The notes: a model not told the origin generated them from the sequence alone. Shown: positions 7,723-16,960, counted from the stretch's first letter. The stretch: DNA of 64,000 nt from Candidatus Fusicatenibacter intestinigallinarum (GCA_019119555.1 DWWU01000033.1:18150-82149), one strand, 5' to 3'. Numbers and translations are program-made.

Positions 7723-8858
7723 TGCTGACCTCCACGATAAAAGATATTTTTCTCTGTATCTGCGTCAAAGAAATGCGCGCGGTTCATATCCACAAACAAC
7801 GACAGCTCATCACCGATCCGTCCTCTCGTCTCCACAGGAAGCCTTGCGGCAAATTCTCCTGCGAACTTCTCTTCCAGATAGAACATGGACTCTGCACCGA
7901 GCATTTCTCTGGTCGTAATCTTTCCGCTCAGCGTACGCTTCGTGTAATCCGCCTTCGGATCCTTCACAGTTACCTCTGTGGAAAAATGTTCCGGACGAAC
8001 GCCGAGAACCACGCTTTTGTTTCTGTATTCATTGGCAAGGGCAAACGCCTTATCCTCCGGAATCTCAAGAACCGCGCCGGAGCCAAGCTCGAAATCAGCT
8101 CCCTTATCGGTTCTCCGGATCTTTCCTTCGAAGAAGTTCATCGACGGAGATCCGATAAATCCTGCCACAAACAGATTTGCCGGATTTTCATAAATCGCCT
8201 TCGGCGTATCTGCCTGCTGGATGTAACCATCTTTCATTACAACAATTTTCGTTCCCAGCGTCATCGCTTCCGTCTGATCGTGGGTCACATAGATCATCGT
8301 TGTACCCAGCCGTTTATGTAACTCAGCAAGCTCCACACGCATCTGCGCTCTCAGCTTTGCATCCAGATTGGACAGCGGCTCATCCATCAGGAAGGCTTTC
8401 GGCTCTCTCATGATTGCACTTCCGATCGCAACCCTCTGTTTCTGACCTCCGGAAAGCGCCCCCGGCCGCTGCTTCAGCAGATGCTCAATGCCAAGGATTG
8501 ATGCTGCTTCATGTACCTTTTTATCAATTTCCTTTTTCGGAACTTTACGAATCTGCAGTGCAAACGCCATGTTGTCATATACCGTCATCTGCGGATACAA
8601 TGCGTAGTTCTGGAACACCATCGACAGATCTCTGTCCTTTGGCTCTACATAATTGCACAGCTGATGGTCGATCCACAGCTCTCCACTGGTGATCTCTTCC
8701 AGACCTGCGATCATCCGAAGCGTTGTTGACTTTCCGCAGCCCGACGGTCCTACGAAAATCACGAACTCTCCGTCTTCGATTTTCAGCGAGAAGTCACGAA
8801 CCGCGTACTGTTTCTTGTCATACATCTTACATACGTTCTTCAGAAGCATTTCTGACAT
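7719..8858 (-). CDS. ABC transporter ATP-binding protein (UgpC/MsmX family)
   Basis: This 379-residue ATPase powers the sugar-type importer encoded downstream. Walker A is GPSGCGKST, the Q-loop lies in VFQNYALYP, the signature is LSGGQKQRVAIG, Walker B is AFLMDEPLSNLD and the switch His is in VTHDQTEAM. The C-terminal third is the OB-fold (TOBE/MalK) regulatory domain (VLGVRPEHF). The start follows GGAGGAG. Unlike many Firmicutes, which use a shared MsmX ATPase encoded elsewhere, this operon carries its own. Order ATPase, permease, permease, binding protein, GDPD, phosphatase. Confidence 0.93.
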   Translation of the reverse strand: MSEMLLKNVCKMYDKKQYAVRDFSLKIEDGEFVIFVGPSGCGKSTTLRMIAGLEEITSGELWIDHQLCNYVEPKDRDLSMVFQNYALYPQMTVYDNMAFALQIRKVPKKEIDKKVHEAASILGIEHLLKQRPGALSGGQKQRVAIGSAIMREPKAFLMDEPLSNLDAKLRAQMRVELAELHKRLGTTMIYVTHDQTEAMTLGTKIVVMKDGYIQQADTPKAIYENPANLFVAGFIGSPSMNFFEGKIRRTDKGADFELGSGAVLEIPEDKAFALANEYRNKSVVLGVRPEHFSTEVTVKDPKADYTKRTLSGKITTREMLGAESMFYLEEKFAGEFAARLPVETRGRIGDELSLFVDMNRAHFFDADTEKNIFYRGGQQ

Positions 8859-8956
8859 TTTTTCTCTCCTCCATCTTTTGAATCGTGTTCGAAAATTTAT
8901 TCCTTTTCGTATGACCTCTGCAGATATTCATTGGAATTCCTGCATACTCCTTATCT

Positions 8957-8983
8957 GTAACAGTGAGACAGTCATACTGTTAC
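8957..8983. repeat. Degenerate solo palindrome in the leader of the ABC transporter operon
   Basis: GTAACAGT and ACTGTTAC form a perfect 8-bp inverted repeat with an 11-bp centre. The arms are those of the MPR end palindrome, but the centre is different. It lies about 100 bp upstream of the ATPase start. I found no convincing promoter in the AT-rich 8984-9297 stretch. Confidence 0.45.
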
Positions 8984-9297
8984 CGTTGCTGCTGAAGAAA
9001 CAAATTTCCAGGCACGTTCCGCCTTACGCTCTTCGCTTTGGCTGTAATTATTCTACAAAATGAATGTAAAGTGCTCCCACAAACCACTGTAAAGATTTCG
9101 TAAATCCCTTTTCTTTTTCTTTATTTTTATCTTTTACACAAAGAATTTCATGTTTTACGAAGCGCCTTTATTGATTTTCACCACCTTTTTTGTGAAAAAA
9201 AACGGCAAAAATTTTATCTTCCCGGATTTTTTGTTCGCCGGAACTGTCATACCGCTGAAAGAAGTAAAGTCAATTGTAAAATCTATGCAAAAAGAAA

Positions 9298-9459
9298 GTT
9301 ACGGTTCGGCCAGGTCTGTGCATTCACTGCACAGACCGTATGAAAACGCAGAACCTGCAGGCATCCGGCTCATCGCGAAGCGATTTTTAATGGCCGGATG
9401 CCGTACCAGTTCAGCTGGCTGAACTGGTACAAAGTTACGGTTCGGCCAGCTGAACTGAC
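9298..9459 (+). repeat. MPR repeat, copy 2 (+ orientation, with an extra end palindrome)
   Basis: A near-complete copy: GTTACGGTTCGGCC, hairpin 1 GGTCTGTGCA..TGCACAGACC, linker, hairpin 2 GGCATCCGGC..GGCCGGATGCC with inner ATCGCGAAGCGAT, then GTACCAGTTCAGC / GCTGAACTGGTAC (both terminal bases changed in a compensating way), followed by a second half-palindrome GTTACGGTTCGGCCAGC. The paired changes in the last stem argue that hairpin structure is kept. Confidence 0.88.
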
Positions 9460-9461
9460 AC

Positions 9462-9513
9462 AAAAAAGGATAACAGAATGAGCATTTCAAAGCCCTTTCT
9501 GTTATCCTTTTCC
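9462..9513 (-). terminator. Rho-independent terminator of the XRE gene
   Basis: AAAGGATAACAGAA and TTTCTGTTATCCTTT form a long stem around a 17-base loop. On the - strand the stem runs straight into TTTTTT. It lies 50 bp past the XRE gene stop. Confidence 0.85.
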
Positions 9514-9559
9514 GGAATCTCTCTTCCTTTTTATTTATCTGTTTATCCTTCTTTCCTTT

Positions 9560-10519
9560 TCAGACCGCGTTTGGAAAATGCTCCGTCATCCCCTTCTTCA
9601 GGATTCTGTTCTGCGCTTCCCGAATCGTATTTGCCGCTATGATCAGGTTGACGCCCACACCGACCAGCACAAAAAGAAGCGTCAGCGACATCAGCACCAC
9701 AGCCTCCATAGATTCCAGCACTCCCGCCAGCATCATCGGCACAGAACTGACGATGCAAAGCACAATTCCGGTCACCATACTTCTGCGGTAACTGTTTTCA
9801 AACGCATCCTTTTCTTCCTTCACCGCCTGTACCACGCCGGCCTCCAGAACATATTGCCCCCTGGTAAAATGCCGGTACTGTCTGATTTTGAAATCACCGC
9901 TGACAAAAATGGAAACCGCCCACGCGACCATCAGAAGCAGAAGGACACAGCCAATCACTCCCGCAACATCTTCAGAAAATCCGGCAGGAGTAATGGGAAA
10001 CATGGAAACTGCCATCGTTCCAATCAAAGCGCCGGGAGCAAAAATACACAGCATTACGCCTTTTCCGATCTGACGTCCGTATTCTCCCATCTGTTCCAGA
10101 TAGTCGATCGCCTCTCCGAAGCTAATCTTTCTGAAATCTCTTTCGTCTTCCCTCTCCGGCTCCTCCTGGACAATCCATTCCCCTTCCCAGACTTCGCATC
10201 CCTGTGCCTGCGCCGCCTGACCGTTCGGATCAGCCTGGCTCTCCTGTCCATTCCGGCATCTCTGCTGCATCCGGTTCCCTTTCCCGGAACAATCGCCGGA
10301 TTCCGGTCTTCTTTCTCCCGGTTCCTCATCCTTCAAAAGAAAATCTGTTGTGACCTCGAACAACCGCAACAGATCCAGAATCCGGTTCAGATCCGGAAGA
10401 CTGTTTCCACTCTCCCATTTCGACACAGACTGCCGGGATACTCCGAGCCTCTCCGCAAGTTCCTCCTGTGACCATCCTTTTTGCTTTCTGAGCATTAATA
10501 TTTTTTCCGATAATGTCAT
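9560..10519 (-). CDS. XRE-family helix-turn-helix regulator with a membrane-embedded C-terminal half
   Basis: A 319-residue protein. Residues 1-65 form a Cro/C1 helix-turn-helix ([26 protein letters not shown]..), then comes a polar linker rich in Glu, Gln and Gly (about 70-150) and two pairs of hydrophobic segments (about 170-215 and 250-305). Such membrane-tethered XRE proteins are common in Firmicutes and often control a linked pump or stress function, but no target is evident here. The ATG at 10519 is preceded by GGGGAG; the in-frame ATG six codons upstream lacks a good site. It is followed by its own terminator. Binding target unknown. Confidence 0.8.
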   Translation of the reverse strand: MTLSEKILMLRKQKGWSQEELAERLGVSRQSVSKWESGNSLPDLNRILDLLRLFEVTTDFLLKDEEPGERRPESGDCSGKGNRMQQRCRNGQESQADPNGQAAQAQGCEVWEGEWIVQEEPEREDERDFRKISFGEAIDYLEQMGEYGRQIGKGVMLCIFAPGALIGTMAVSMFPITPAGFSEDVAGVIGCVLLLLMVAWAVSIFVSGDFKIRQYRHFTRGQYVLEAGVVQAVKEEKDAFENSYRRSMVTGIVLCIVSSVPMMLAGVLESMEAVVLMSLTLLFVLVGVGVNLIIAANTIREAQNRILKKGMTEHFPNAV

Positions 10520-10654
10520 AACAGCTCCCCCTGTCATTCTTTTTCTGCCTTCTGCGCCAGCCGGTTCCGTAAACGCCCGTATCTCTGAAATTTATTTCCG
10601 AAATTTCCGGGCCACTTTAACTATATCAGATTCCAGCCGGCAATTCTATCAACC

Positions 10655-10695
10655 GGAGTTTGAAAATGCGGAGCCTGGAGGCAACCGGCGGTTGC
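10655..10695 (+). repeat. Degenerate MPR fragment
   Basis: TTTGAAAATGCGGAGCCTGG followed by AGGCAACCGGC parallels the repeat linker and left arm of hairpin 2 (TATGAAAACGCAGAGCCTGC, AGGCATCCGGC). It is a decayed remnant between the XRE and nth genes. Confidence 0.45.
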
Positions 10696-10716
10696 GGATT
10701 GAATTTTCTCATATCC

Positions 10717-11355
10717 TTACTGTACGCCGTTTTTCGCGCAGATATCGTTCAGGCAGCATTTCTCACAATGGGGAGCGGTCCGGGCAGTGCACACATCTCT
10801 GCCGTGATAAACCAGACGATGGCAGAAGTCGCTGCCCTCCTCCGGCGGAATGATCTTCCACAGAGCCATCTCTACTTTCTTCGGCTCCTTGATCCCGTCC
10901 ACCAGTCCGATGCGGTTGGTCAGGCGGATGCAATGCGTGTCGGTCACGATTGCCGGCTTTCCGAAAACGTCTCCCATAATCAGATTCGCGCTTTTTCTGC
11001 CCACACCCGGCAGCTTCAGCAGTGCGTCGAAATCATCCGGCACATTGCCGTCATATTCGTCCCGGAGCATTTTCATGCAGGCGCTGATATCTCTCGCCTT
11101 GCTCCGCCCCAGGCCGCAGGGGCGGACAATGGCCTCAATGTCATCCACATCGGCCTCCGCCAGAGCGTTGACGTCCGGATATTTCGCATACAGATCCTGT
11201 ACAACCACATTCACCCTGGCGTCCGTACACTGTGCCGCCAGCCGGACGCTGACCAGAAGCTTCCAGGCCTGGTTATAATCCAGGGTACATCCCGCATCCG
11301 GGTACTCTTTTTTCAGGCGTTCGATCACTTCGAGCGCAAGTTCTTCTTTTGTCAT
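10717..11355 (-). CDS. nth: Endonuclease III (DNA glycosylase/AP lyase)
   Basis: A 212-residue base-excision repair enzyme that removes oxidised pyrimidines and cleaves at abasic sites. The helix-hairpin-helix motif LLKLPGVGRKSANLI contains the catalytic Lys, and IVTDTHCIRLTNRIG the catalytic Asp. The C-terminal iron-sulfur ligands read C-TARTAPH-C-EK-C-CLNDI-C, that is CX7CX2CX5C, with one residue more in the first loop than the classical CX6CX2CX5C. The protein ends shortly after the last Cys. The gene sits upstream of nothing obviously related; its start follows AAAGAGAGAAAAAAG-like sequence. Confidence 0.95.
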   Translation of the reverse strand: MTKEELALEVIERLKKEYPDAGCTLDYNQAWKLLVSVRLAAQCTDARVNVVVQDLYAKYPDVNALAEADVDDIEAIVRPCGLGRSKARDISACMKMLRDEYDGNVPDDFDALLKLPGVGRKSANLIMGDVFGKPAIVTDTHCIRLTNRIGLVDGIKEPKKVEMALWKIIPPEEGSDFCHRLVYHGRDVCTARTAPHCEKCCLNDICAKNGVQ

Positions 11356-11407
11356 ATCTTTTTTCTCTCTTTCTTTTCCAAAATCATCCTGTGTCTAATA
11401 ATATCTT

Positions 11408-12751
11408 CTAGTCCCTTGTCAGCTTCTTCACCCATTTTCCGTAATTGACTTCCAGAAACGCCGGAATGCACTTGAACACCTGATCTGCATTCAGACAGCA
11501 AACTACAACAACCGGCGAGGCTTTCACAACAAACGCCATAAAGAAAGACAGGGGAATCACAATACACCAGATGCTGATCAGATCCATCCGCACCACAAAC
11601 ATGGCGTTCCCTCCGCCGCGGATAATTCCGTTGTTGGTGGGCATCTGATAGGACATCGTCACACAGATCACACTGAGAATGATCAGAAAACGGTTTGCCA
11701 TCTCTCTGGTCTCCGGCGCCAGATCGTAGAAGCTCAGCACCGGAATCCGCAGGAAGTACAGAAAGACGCCGGACACAATCCCGATAACGACAAACATTTT
11801 CTGGAGCCGCCGGGCATACAGATGAACTTTCTTCAGATCCCCCTCACCGATGGTCTTGCCGATCAGGACGGAGGCGGCCGACGACGCTCCCACAGCCATT
11901 GACTTGACCATAAGAAACAGATTGGACGCCGCACTGTTTGCAGCAATCGCACGGGCTGTCATATGACCCAGAATTACCGTCTGCATCGCTGTGTTCAGCC
12001 CCCACAGTCCCTGGACGATCAGCATCGGAACCATCGTCTTAAAATAATCTCTTCGAAGAAGCCTGTCCGTCCGGAAATAATCGCTGATCCGCATCTTCAG
12101 ATTCGGTTCTTTTCTCAGAACATACCACAGCGCCGCCCCGCACTCGACGATCCGGGCGACCAGCGTTCCCACTGCAGCGCCAGTCACTCCAAGACGAGGC
12201 GCTCCGAATTTCCCATAGATCAGTACATAATTGATGCAGCAGTTGATCACCAGCGTGGACACCGACAGGTAAAACGCAATCTTAACGATTTCCACACTCC
12301 GCAGCGTCGCCAGAAGAATCGTCGTCACTGCAAAAAACAGGTAAGTGAAGCGGATCAGAGAAAGATATTTCACCCCTTCGGCAATGATTGCCTGGTCTGT
12401 GGTAAACAGGCCGACCGCCTGTTCCGGAAACAGGCTGACTGCCAGAAACAGCGCCGCAGCGAAAACGAGACCTGTATGCATCGCCGTCGCTGCAATTTTT
12501 TTTACAGGCTCCAGCTGCTTCTTTCCCCAGTACTGACTGCAGAAGATCACCATTCCGTCTCCGGCAGCTGTCAGTAGCTGCTGATAGATAAACTGAATCT
12601 GGTTTACTGCCGCCACGCCCGACAGAGAAACCTCGCTGTAAGCTCCCAGCATAATATTATCCGCAAGATTGACGCTCAGGGAAATCACGTTCTGGAAAAC
12701 CAGAACAAAATACATGGAAAAAAACGTGCGGTAAAAATGTCTGTCTTTCAT
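11408..12751 (-). CDS. MATE family efflux transporter (second copy, DinF/NorM-like)
   Basis: A 447-residue membrane protein with about 12 hydrophobic segments. The N-terminal region SVNLADNIMLGAYSEVSLSGV and the conserved SQYWGKKQ loop identify the MATE superfamily. It is only distantly related to the MATE gene at 1.1 kb. The ATG at 12751 follows AAGGAAG; the frame extends far upstream through the neighbouring kinase gene, but that part has no MATE similarity. Substrate unknown. It lies 11 bp downstream of the P-loop kinase gene and is probably co-transcribed. Confidence 0.9.
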   Translation of the reverse strand: MKDRHFYRTFFSMYFVLVFQNVISLSVNLADNIMLGAYSEVSLSGVAAVNQIQFIYQQLLTAAGDGMVIFCSQYWGKKQLEPVKKIAATAMHTGLVFAAALFLAVSLFPEQAVGLFTTDQAIIAEGVKYLSLIRFTYLFFAVTTILLATLRSVEIVKIAFYLSVSTLVINCCINYVLIYGKFGAPRLGVTGAAVGTLVARIVECGAALWYVLRKEPNLKMRISDYFRTDRLLRRDYFKTMVPMLIVQGLWGLNTAMQTVILGHMTARAIAANSAASNLFLMVKSMAVGASSAASVLIGKTIGEGDLKKVHLYARRLQKMFVVIGIVSGVFLYFLRIPVLSFYDLAPETREMANRFLIILSVICVTMSYQMPTNNGIIRGGGNAMFVVRMDLISIWCIVIPLSFFMAFVVKASPVVVVCCLNADQVFKCIPAFLEVNYGKWVKKLTRD

Positions 12752-12762
12752 GGATTTCTTCC

Positions 12763-13332
12763 TTATCTTTCTGTTGCCGCCGCAGACGGTTCCGGCTGCC
12801 TCTGCCCACAGCCGGCGCGGCCGCTCTCCTCTGCTCCGCACAGACGTTCTATCTGCGCTGCAGTCTCCTCCGGCGTCAGCTCCGTCACATCCACCGGAAG
12901 CGTATGCAGCGCCCGATACAGCGGGAGTCGTTCTCTGCTGCGGTGAATCACGTCTTCCCTGCGGATTCCATCTGAGACGTCCTTCTGAAGCCGCCTCTCC
13001 AGCTCCTCTGGAGTGCACAGCAGCGAAATCAGAAACACCTGGCAGTCTTCCAGCGGAAGTTTTCCCAGAATTTCATCGATGATCGTCTGCTCATGCATCA
13101 CCCAGCAGAACACGATATTCTTATAGGCGCTGCAGCGGATAAAGTTCTTTAAAAGGAAACAGATGTTTTCCATCACCATCTGCTTTGTCTCACCGTTCAC
13201 CTGAAACGGATCCATCTCCCAGCACCAGTCGCCGTCAAGAAACACACAGTCTGGCAGCCGTTTTTTCAGGATCTGGCCCACTGTCGTTTTTCCCACACCC
13301 ATGGTTCCTCCGATCAGGAACAAACGCTTCAT
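12763..13332 (-). CDS. P-loop nucleotide/small-molecule kinase-like protein
   Basis: A 189-residue protein starting MKRLFLIGGTMGVGKTTVGQ, a clear Walker A (GTMGVGKTT), followed by VFLDGDWCWEMDPF, which holds the acidic substrate-binding residues of the shikimate/gluconate kinase-like fold. RRLQKDVSDGIRREDVIHRS looks like the Arg-rich lid. The family is annotated as AAA or zeta-toxin-like ATPase in many Firmicutes without a known substrate. The tail (about 165-189) is low complexity. A role in phosphorylating a small molecule is plausible but not shown. Confidence 0.75.
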   Translation of the reverse strand: MKRLFLIGGTMGVGKTTVGQILKKRLPDCVFLDGDWCWEMDPFQVNGETKQMVMENICFLLKNFIRCSAYKNIVFCWVMHEQTIIDEILGKLPLEDCQVFLISLLCTPEELERRLQKDVSDGIRREDVIHRSRERLPLYRALHTLPVDVTELTPEETAAQIERLCGAEESGRAGCGQRQPEPSAAATER

Positions 13333-13378
13333 GCCTCATCCTCCCCTAATTTTTGAATTGCCCCAATCCGTCGAACGG

Positions 13379-14860
13379 TTACGGAAACAGTTTCTTTACC
13401 CGACGGTAAATTTCGCGGTATTTCTCATACTGTCTCCTGTATCGTTCCACATGTTCCTGATCCGGGCGATAAACTTCCGGGGCGAAGGTCACAAGGCTCC
13501 GGGCAGCCTCGCTGATATCCCCATAGATTCCAACCGCGGTCCCCGCCAGCATGCACGCGCCAAGACATGCCTGCTCCTTTACCTGGCAGACCTGCACTTC
13601 CCTGCGGAAAATATCCGCCTGAATCTGCAGCCAGACCGGACTTGACGCTCCGCCGCCGGAAGAAAGAATTCTTTCGCAGGGAAGGCCCATCGCTTCGAGA
13701 ATTTCCATAGACTCCCGAAGGGCAAACGTCACCCCTTCCATCACCGCCCTTGCCATATGTTCCCTGCCGTGGGTCAGATGCAGCCCGAAAAAGATTCCTC
13801 TCGCATCCGGATTCATGTGCGGCGTCCGCTCTCCCGTCAGATACGGAAGAAAAATCAACCCTTCGCTGCCCGGAGGAACCTGCTGTGCCATCCCGCTCAT
13901 CTGACGGAAATCCGTCTCCCGCAGCACCTGATCCTTCAGCCACTTCAGCGACATTCCCGCGTTCAGCACTGCCCCGTACACGGTATACGCTCCCGGCAGG
14001 CCGTGGCAGAATGTCTGTGTGCGCAGCTGGCTGTCAGACACCGGTTTTTCCGAGTATGAGGAAATCTGACCGCCGGTACCGATGTTGCAGATGAATGTTC
14101 CCTCGTGCAGTACGCCGTTCCCGATACTCTGAGCCTGCTGATCCCCCATTCCGTAGATCACCTGCGCAGTTTCCGGAAGACCGGTCAGCGACGCGCACTC
14201 TTTACTCACAGTCCCCTGAATCTCCCAGGATTCATGACATTCCGGGAAGAGCCGATCCGAAACGCCGCATCGCTCCAGTATCTCCCAGGCCCAGTCTCTC
14301 TTTTCCAGATCAAACAGCAGCGACGCCGACGCATCGGAGACCTCTGCGCCGACGCACCCGGTCAGCCGGCTTCTGACGTAATCCTTCGGCTGCATGACCC
14401 ATTTCGCCCGGGCAAAGATTTCCGGTTCATGGCGCTGTACCCAGAGGAGCGACGGAAGGGCAAAGCCCGGGAAAATGCGGTTTTTCAGACACCTCCTCTG
14501 AAGGTCCTCCGGAATCAGCCGGCGCAGAAGCTCACATTCCTCACCGGAGCGCTGATCGTTCCAGAGAATCGCAGGGCGCACAGGCACACAATCCCCATCC
14601 GCCAGCACAAGCCCGTGCATCTGTCCGGACAGGCCGATGCATGCCGTCTCCCGGTAAACCTTTCCGTGCTGCGCCTTCAGAAGCGCCAGACAGTTTCTCA
14701 CTGCCTGCCACCAGAGCTCAGGATTCTGCTCCGCCCACCCGGTCTGCGGTGTGGAAACATCGTAGGCCTGCGCCTGCACCCACTGTTCTCCTGTCTTTGC
14801 ATCCAGCAGCATCACCTTTGCGCTGGACGTCCCGATATCAATTCCAAGAATCGCCGCCAT
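13379..14860 (-). CDS. xylB: Xylulokinase (FGGY carbohydrate kinase)
   Basis: A 493-residue FGGY-family kinase phosphorylating D-xylulose to xylulose-5-phosphate for the pentose phosphate pathway. It begins AAILGIDIGTSSAKVMLLD (phosphate loop 1), followed by TGWAEQNPELWWQAV, GLSGQMHGLV (substrate Asp/His region), ILWNDQRSGEE, and the C-terminal ATPase motif LSSGGGASSPVWLQIQADIF. These features match XylB rather than glycerol or rhamnulose kinases. The ATG at 14860 has AGGAGG upstream and overlaps the end of the phosphatase gene by 23 bp. No xylose isomerase is in view, but two GH43 enzymes in the window could release pentoses. Confidence 0.9.
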   Translation of the reverse strand: MAAILGIDIGTSSAKVMLLDAKTGEQWVQAQAYDVSTPQTGWAEQNPELWWQAVRNCLALLKAQHGKVYRETACIGLSGQMHGLVLADGDCVPVRPAILWNDQRSGEECELLRRLIPEDLQRRCLKNRIFPGFALPSLLWVQRHEPEIFARAKWVMQPKDYVRSRLTGCVGAEVSDASASLLFDLEKRDWAWEILERCGVSDRLFPECHESWEIQGTVSKECASLTGLPETAQVIYGMGDQQAQSIGNGVLHEGTFICNIGTGGQISSYSEKPVSDSQLRTQTFCHGLPGAYTVYGAVLNAGMSLKWLKDQVLRETDFRQMSGMAQQVPPGSEGLIFLPYLTGERTPHMNPDARGIFFGLHLTHGREHMARAVMEGVTFALRESMEILEAMGLPCERILSSGGGASSPVWLQIQADIFRREVQVCQVKEQACLGACMLAGTAVGIYGDISEAARSLVTFAPEVYRPDQEHVERYRRQYEKYREIYRRVKKLFP

Positions 14861-15491
14861 CGATCCCCTCCTCATTGCTCTCCGGCAGTTTCACCGGATA
14901 CTTCCATATATTTTTTCTCATCTCGTCCCGGAGGCTGTCCCCGGAGGGTTCCGGCAAATCCTCCAGTTCATATTCCAGATATCCGCAGTTGTACATATTA
15001 TAATGAAAGAATGCATCATTGCTCATATCTTCAAAATAGGTCTTCATCACCCGGATGACCCCTCCATGACAGACCAGAAGGACATTTTTCCCTCTGTATT
15101 TCCACCGAAGCTCATCGATCAGTGCGTACGTGCGCGCCGCCACCTGCATCATGGATTCTCCCTGAGGGTAACGGAACGCAAACTGCCGTTTATTGTCCAG
15201 AAACGCCTGTGTCCGGCGGTCCACGCCCTCATAAATCCCGTAATCCTGTTCGATCAGACGCTCTTCTGTCAGCACCGGAAGTCCATGTTTTTCAGCGACG
15301 CATTCGGCTGTACGTCTGGCCCTCTGCAGCGGAGACGCCAGAATCACATCAATGGGAAGGCCGCTCATCCGCTCTGCAAGGGCGCGCGCCTGTTCCATCC
15401 CTTTTTCTGTCAGAGGCACATCGGTTCTTCCGGACACCTTATCCTCCACATTCCATGTCGTTTCCCCGTGACGGACAATATATAATTTCAT
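14838..15491 (-). CDS. Histidine phosphatase family protein (phosphoglycerate-mutase-like)
   Basis: A 217-residue protein with the phosphohistidine motif LYIVRHGETTWN at the N-terminus, the second Arg in LQRARRTAEC and the second catalytic His in LLVCHGGVIRV. These make up the RHG/H core of broad-specificity histidine phosphatases such as GpmB/PhoE-like enzymes. Start at 15491 follows GGGAGGAA; the frame extends 35 codons upstream without homology. It overlaps xylB, so a role in pentose-phosphate or sugar-phosphate turnover is possible, but the substrate is unknown. Confidence 0.87.
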   Translation of the reverse strand: MKLYIVRHGETTWNVEDKVSGRTDVPLTEKGMEQARALAERMSGLPIDVILASPLQRARRTAECVAEKHGLPVLTEERLIEQDYGIYEGVDRRTQAFLDNKRQFAFRYPQGESMMQVAARTYALIDELRWKYRGKNVLLVCHGGVIRVMKTYFEDMSNDAFFHYNMYNCGYLEYELEDLPEPSGDSLRDEMRKNIWKYPVKLPESNEEGIDGGDSWN

Positions 15492-15510
15492 TTCTCTGTT
15501 CCTCCCAAAG

Positions 15511-15540
15511 CGCAGCAGTTCAGCCAGCTGAACTGTCACG
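15511..15540. repeat. Solo MPR end palindrome
   Basis: CAGTTCAG and CTGAACTG arms with GCAG and TCAC flanks form a 20-bp perfect core hairpin, directly adjoining the stop codon of the small ThrE subunit gene at 15541. Confidence 0.75.
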
Positions 15541-15993
15541 TCATGTATTTTTTGTATTTCCGGACAGTTTCCGAAACAATCCCTGAGGAAATTCAAACAC
15601 CAGAAGAATGCTTAAGACAATCGCAACCGCCACCTTCAGCGTCAGAAATCCTCTCTGCCCCGCCTGCTCCAGATCATTGGTCACAATATAATAGGCCGTC
15701 CAGTAAATTCCGGCTCCCGGCACCAGCGGAAAAATTCCTGAAATCAGAAACACCGTAACGGGGCACCGTTTTTTCACTGCAAACAGCCGTGACAGAAACA
15801 CCACGGCAACATTTGCGATAAAAGTGGAAATCGGCGCGGAACACCACAGAAGAAAAATCTCATAACAGATCCAGCCGATCCCTCCGATCAATCCACACAG
15901 TCCGTAATATTTTTTCGGCACCTGAAACAGCAGCGCGAACGCAACCGTTCCAATACATGCCGCCAGAAATTCCCACAGAATCCTCACACTCAC
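15541..15993 (-). CDS. Threonine/serine exporter, small membrane subunit (ThrE_2/DUF3815 type)
   Basis: A 150-residue hydrophobic protein with about four to five membrane segments (LWEFLAACIGTVAFALLFQV; FPLVPGAGIYWTAYYIV). It matches the C-terminal half of the Corynebacterium ThrE threonine/serine exporter, which in many Firmicutes is split into two genes. I chose the GTG at 15993: it overlaps the stop of the partner gene as GTGA and has GGGAGGAA seven to eight bases upstream, whereas the ATG at 16023 lies within the partner. It should pair with the larger subunit to export amino acids. Confidence 0.83.
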   Translation of the reverse strand: MSVRILWEFLAACIGTVAFALLFQVPKKYYGLCGLIGGIGWICYEIFLLWCSAPISTFIANVAVVFLSRLFAVKKRCPVTVFLISGIFPLVPGAGIYWTAYYIVTNDLEQAGQRGFLTLKVAVAIVLSILLVFEFPQGLFRKLSGNTKNT

Positions 15994-16772
15994 AGCAGCG
16001 TTCCTCCCGCAAAAGAATGCCATGCCATAATCACCAGGCCAACGCCCATTGCGATACAGAACGTCACAAGCAGCGCATCCAGCATGCGTACGGCTCCTGC
16101 AATATAATCCTCGTCAGCGATATCCCGGATCGCCGTCGTAAACGCAACCCCCGGCACAAGCGGAATAATGGAACCGATGATCATCTCTCCCAGATGGTGT
16201 CCGATTCCACACTGATACAGCAGAATGCCAAACAGCGTAACCAGCGCTCCTCCGGAAAGATTGGCGGCAATCTTTGACAGCCGCCCCCGCACCAGATACA
16301 GCAGATACAGATAAAGAACAATTCCCGCGGCAAATGCGGCGATACTGTCCACCAGATCACCGCCGAACAGGAAACAGAAGCATCCGCTGCCAACGCCGGA
16401 GGCAAGCACCTGATAGCCTCTCGGCTTCGGCGGCATCTTCTGAATTTCCAGCAGACGCTCCCTGGCTTCCGCCGGCGTATGCTGTCCTTTCACAATCTCA
16501 CGGGAAAGCTGGTTCACCGCCGTCACCCGGTCCAGCCGGGCAGCGCTCAGCGGAATATGACGGACTCTTGCAAAATCTTCCTCTCTGTCACTTCCGGCAG
16601 TCAGAAAAATACCGCTGCTCAGCACAAACGCATCGCTGGATTCCACGCCATAAGCCTTTGCGATGCGGTAAATCGTCTCCTCCACGCGAAAAATCTCCGC
16701 CCCGCTTGCCAGAAGAATATCCCCGGCCAGCGACGCTACGTTCAGCGCCTCCCGATTGTCCTGTTTTTCCAC
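15990..16772 (-). CDS. Threonine/serine exporter, large subunit (ThrE/DUF1212 type)
   Basis: A 260-residue protein with an N-terminal soluble part (about 1-120) of DUF1212 type (LLASGAEIFRVEETIYRIAKAYG; FVLSSGIFLTAG) and about five membrane segments after residue 130 (IIGSIIPLVPGVAFTTAIRDI is the conserved core). The start is GTG at 16772 with GGAGGAG five bases upstream. It is coupled to the small subunit by a 4-bp overlap. Together they resemble the full-length ThrE/YjjP-YjjB system, which exports threonine, serine or dicarboxylates; the exported compound is not known here. Confidence 0.85.
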   Translation of the reverse strand: MEKQDNREALNVASLAGDILLASGAEIFRVEETIYRIAKAYGVESSDAFVLSSGIFLTAGSDREEDFARVRHIPLSAARLDRVTAVNQLSREIVKGQHTPAEARERLLEIQKMPPKPRGYQVLASGVGSGCFCFLFGGDLVDSIAAFAAGIVLYLYLLYLVRGRLSKIAANLSGGALVTLFGILLYQCGIGHHLGEMIIGSIIPLVPGVAFTTAIRDIADEDYIAGAVRMLDALLVTFCIAMGVGLVIMAWHSFAGGTLL

Positions 16773-16960
16773 TGTTTCTCCTCCGTTTTCTTCGTTCCAG
16801 AATCTTCCTCCGGTGAATCCGGCAGTATGCGTCCGGTCTTTTTTCCTTCTTTTTGAAAGGCAGTCTTACACAATTCGGCAAATTATACTGCCCTTTCACC
16901 TGCATTCACCAATTGTTCCTATTATAAACCTTTTCCCCGCAGACGGTAAAGATTTTTGTT

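Noticed and set aside
8859..9297. Clear sigma-A promoter for the ABC transporter operon
   Set aside because: Several TTTACA and TAGAAT-like words occur but none with proper spacing; left unassigned.
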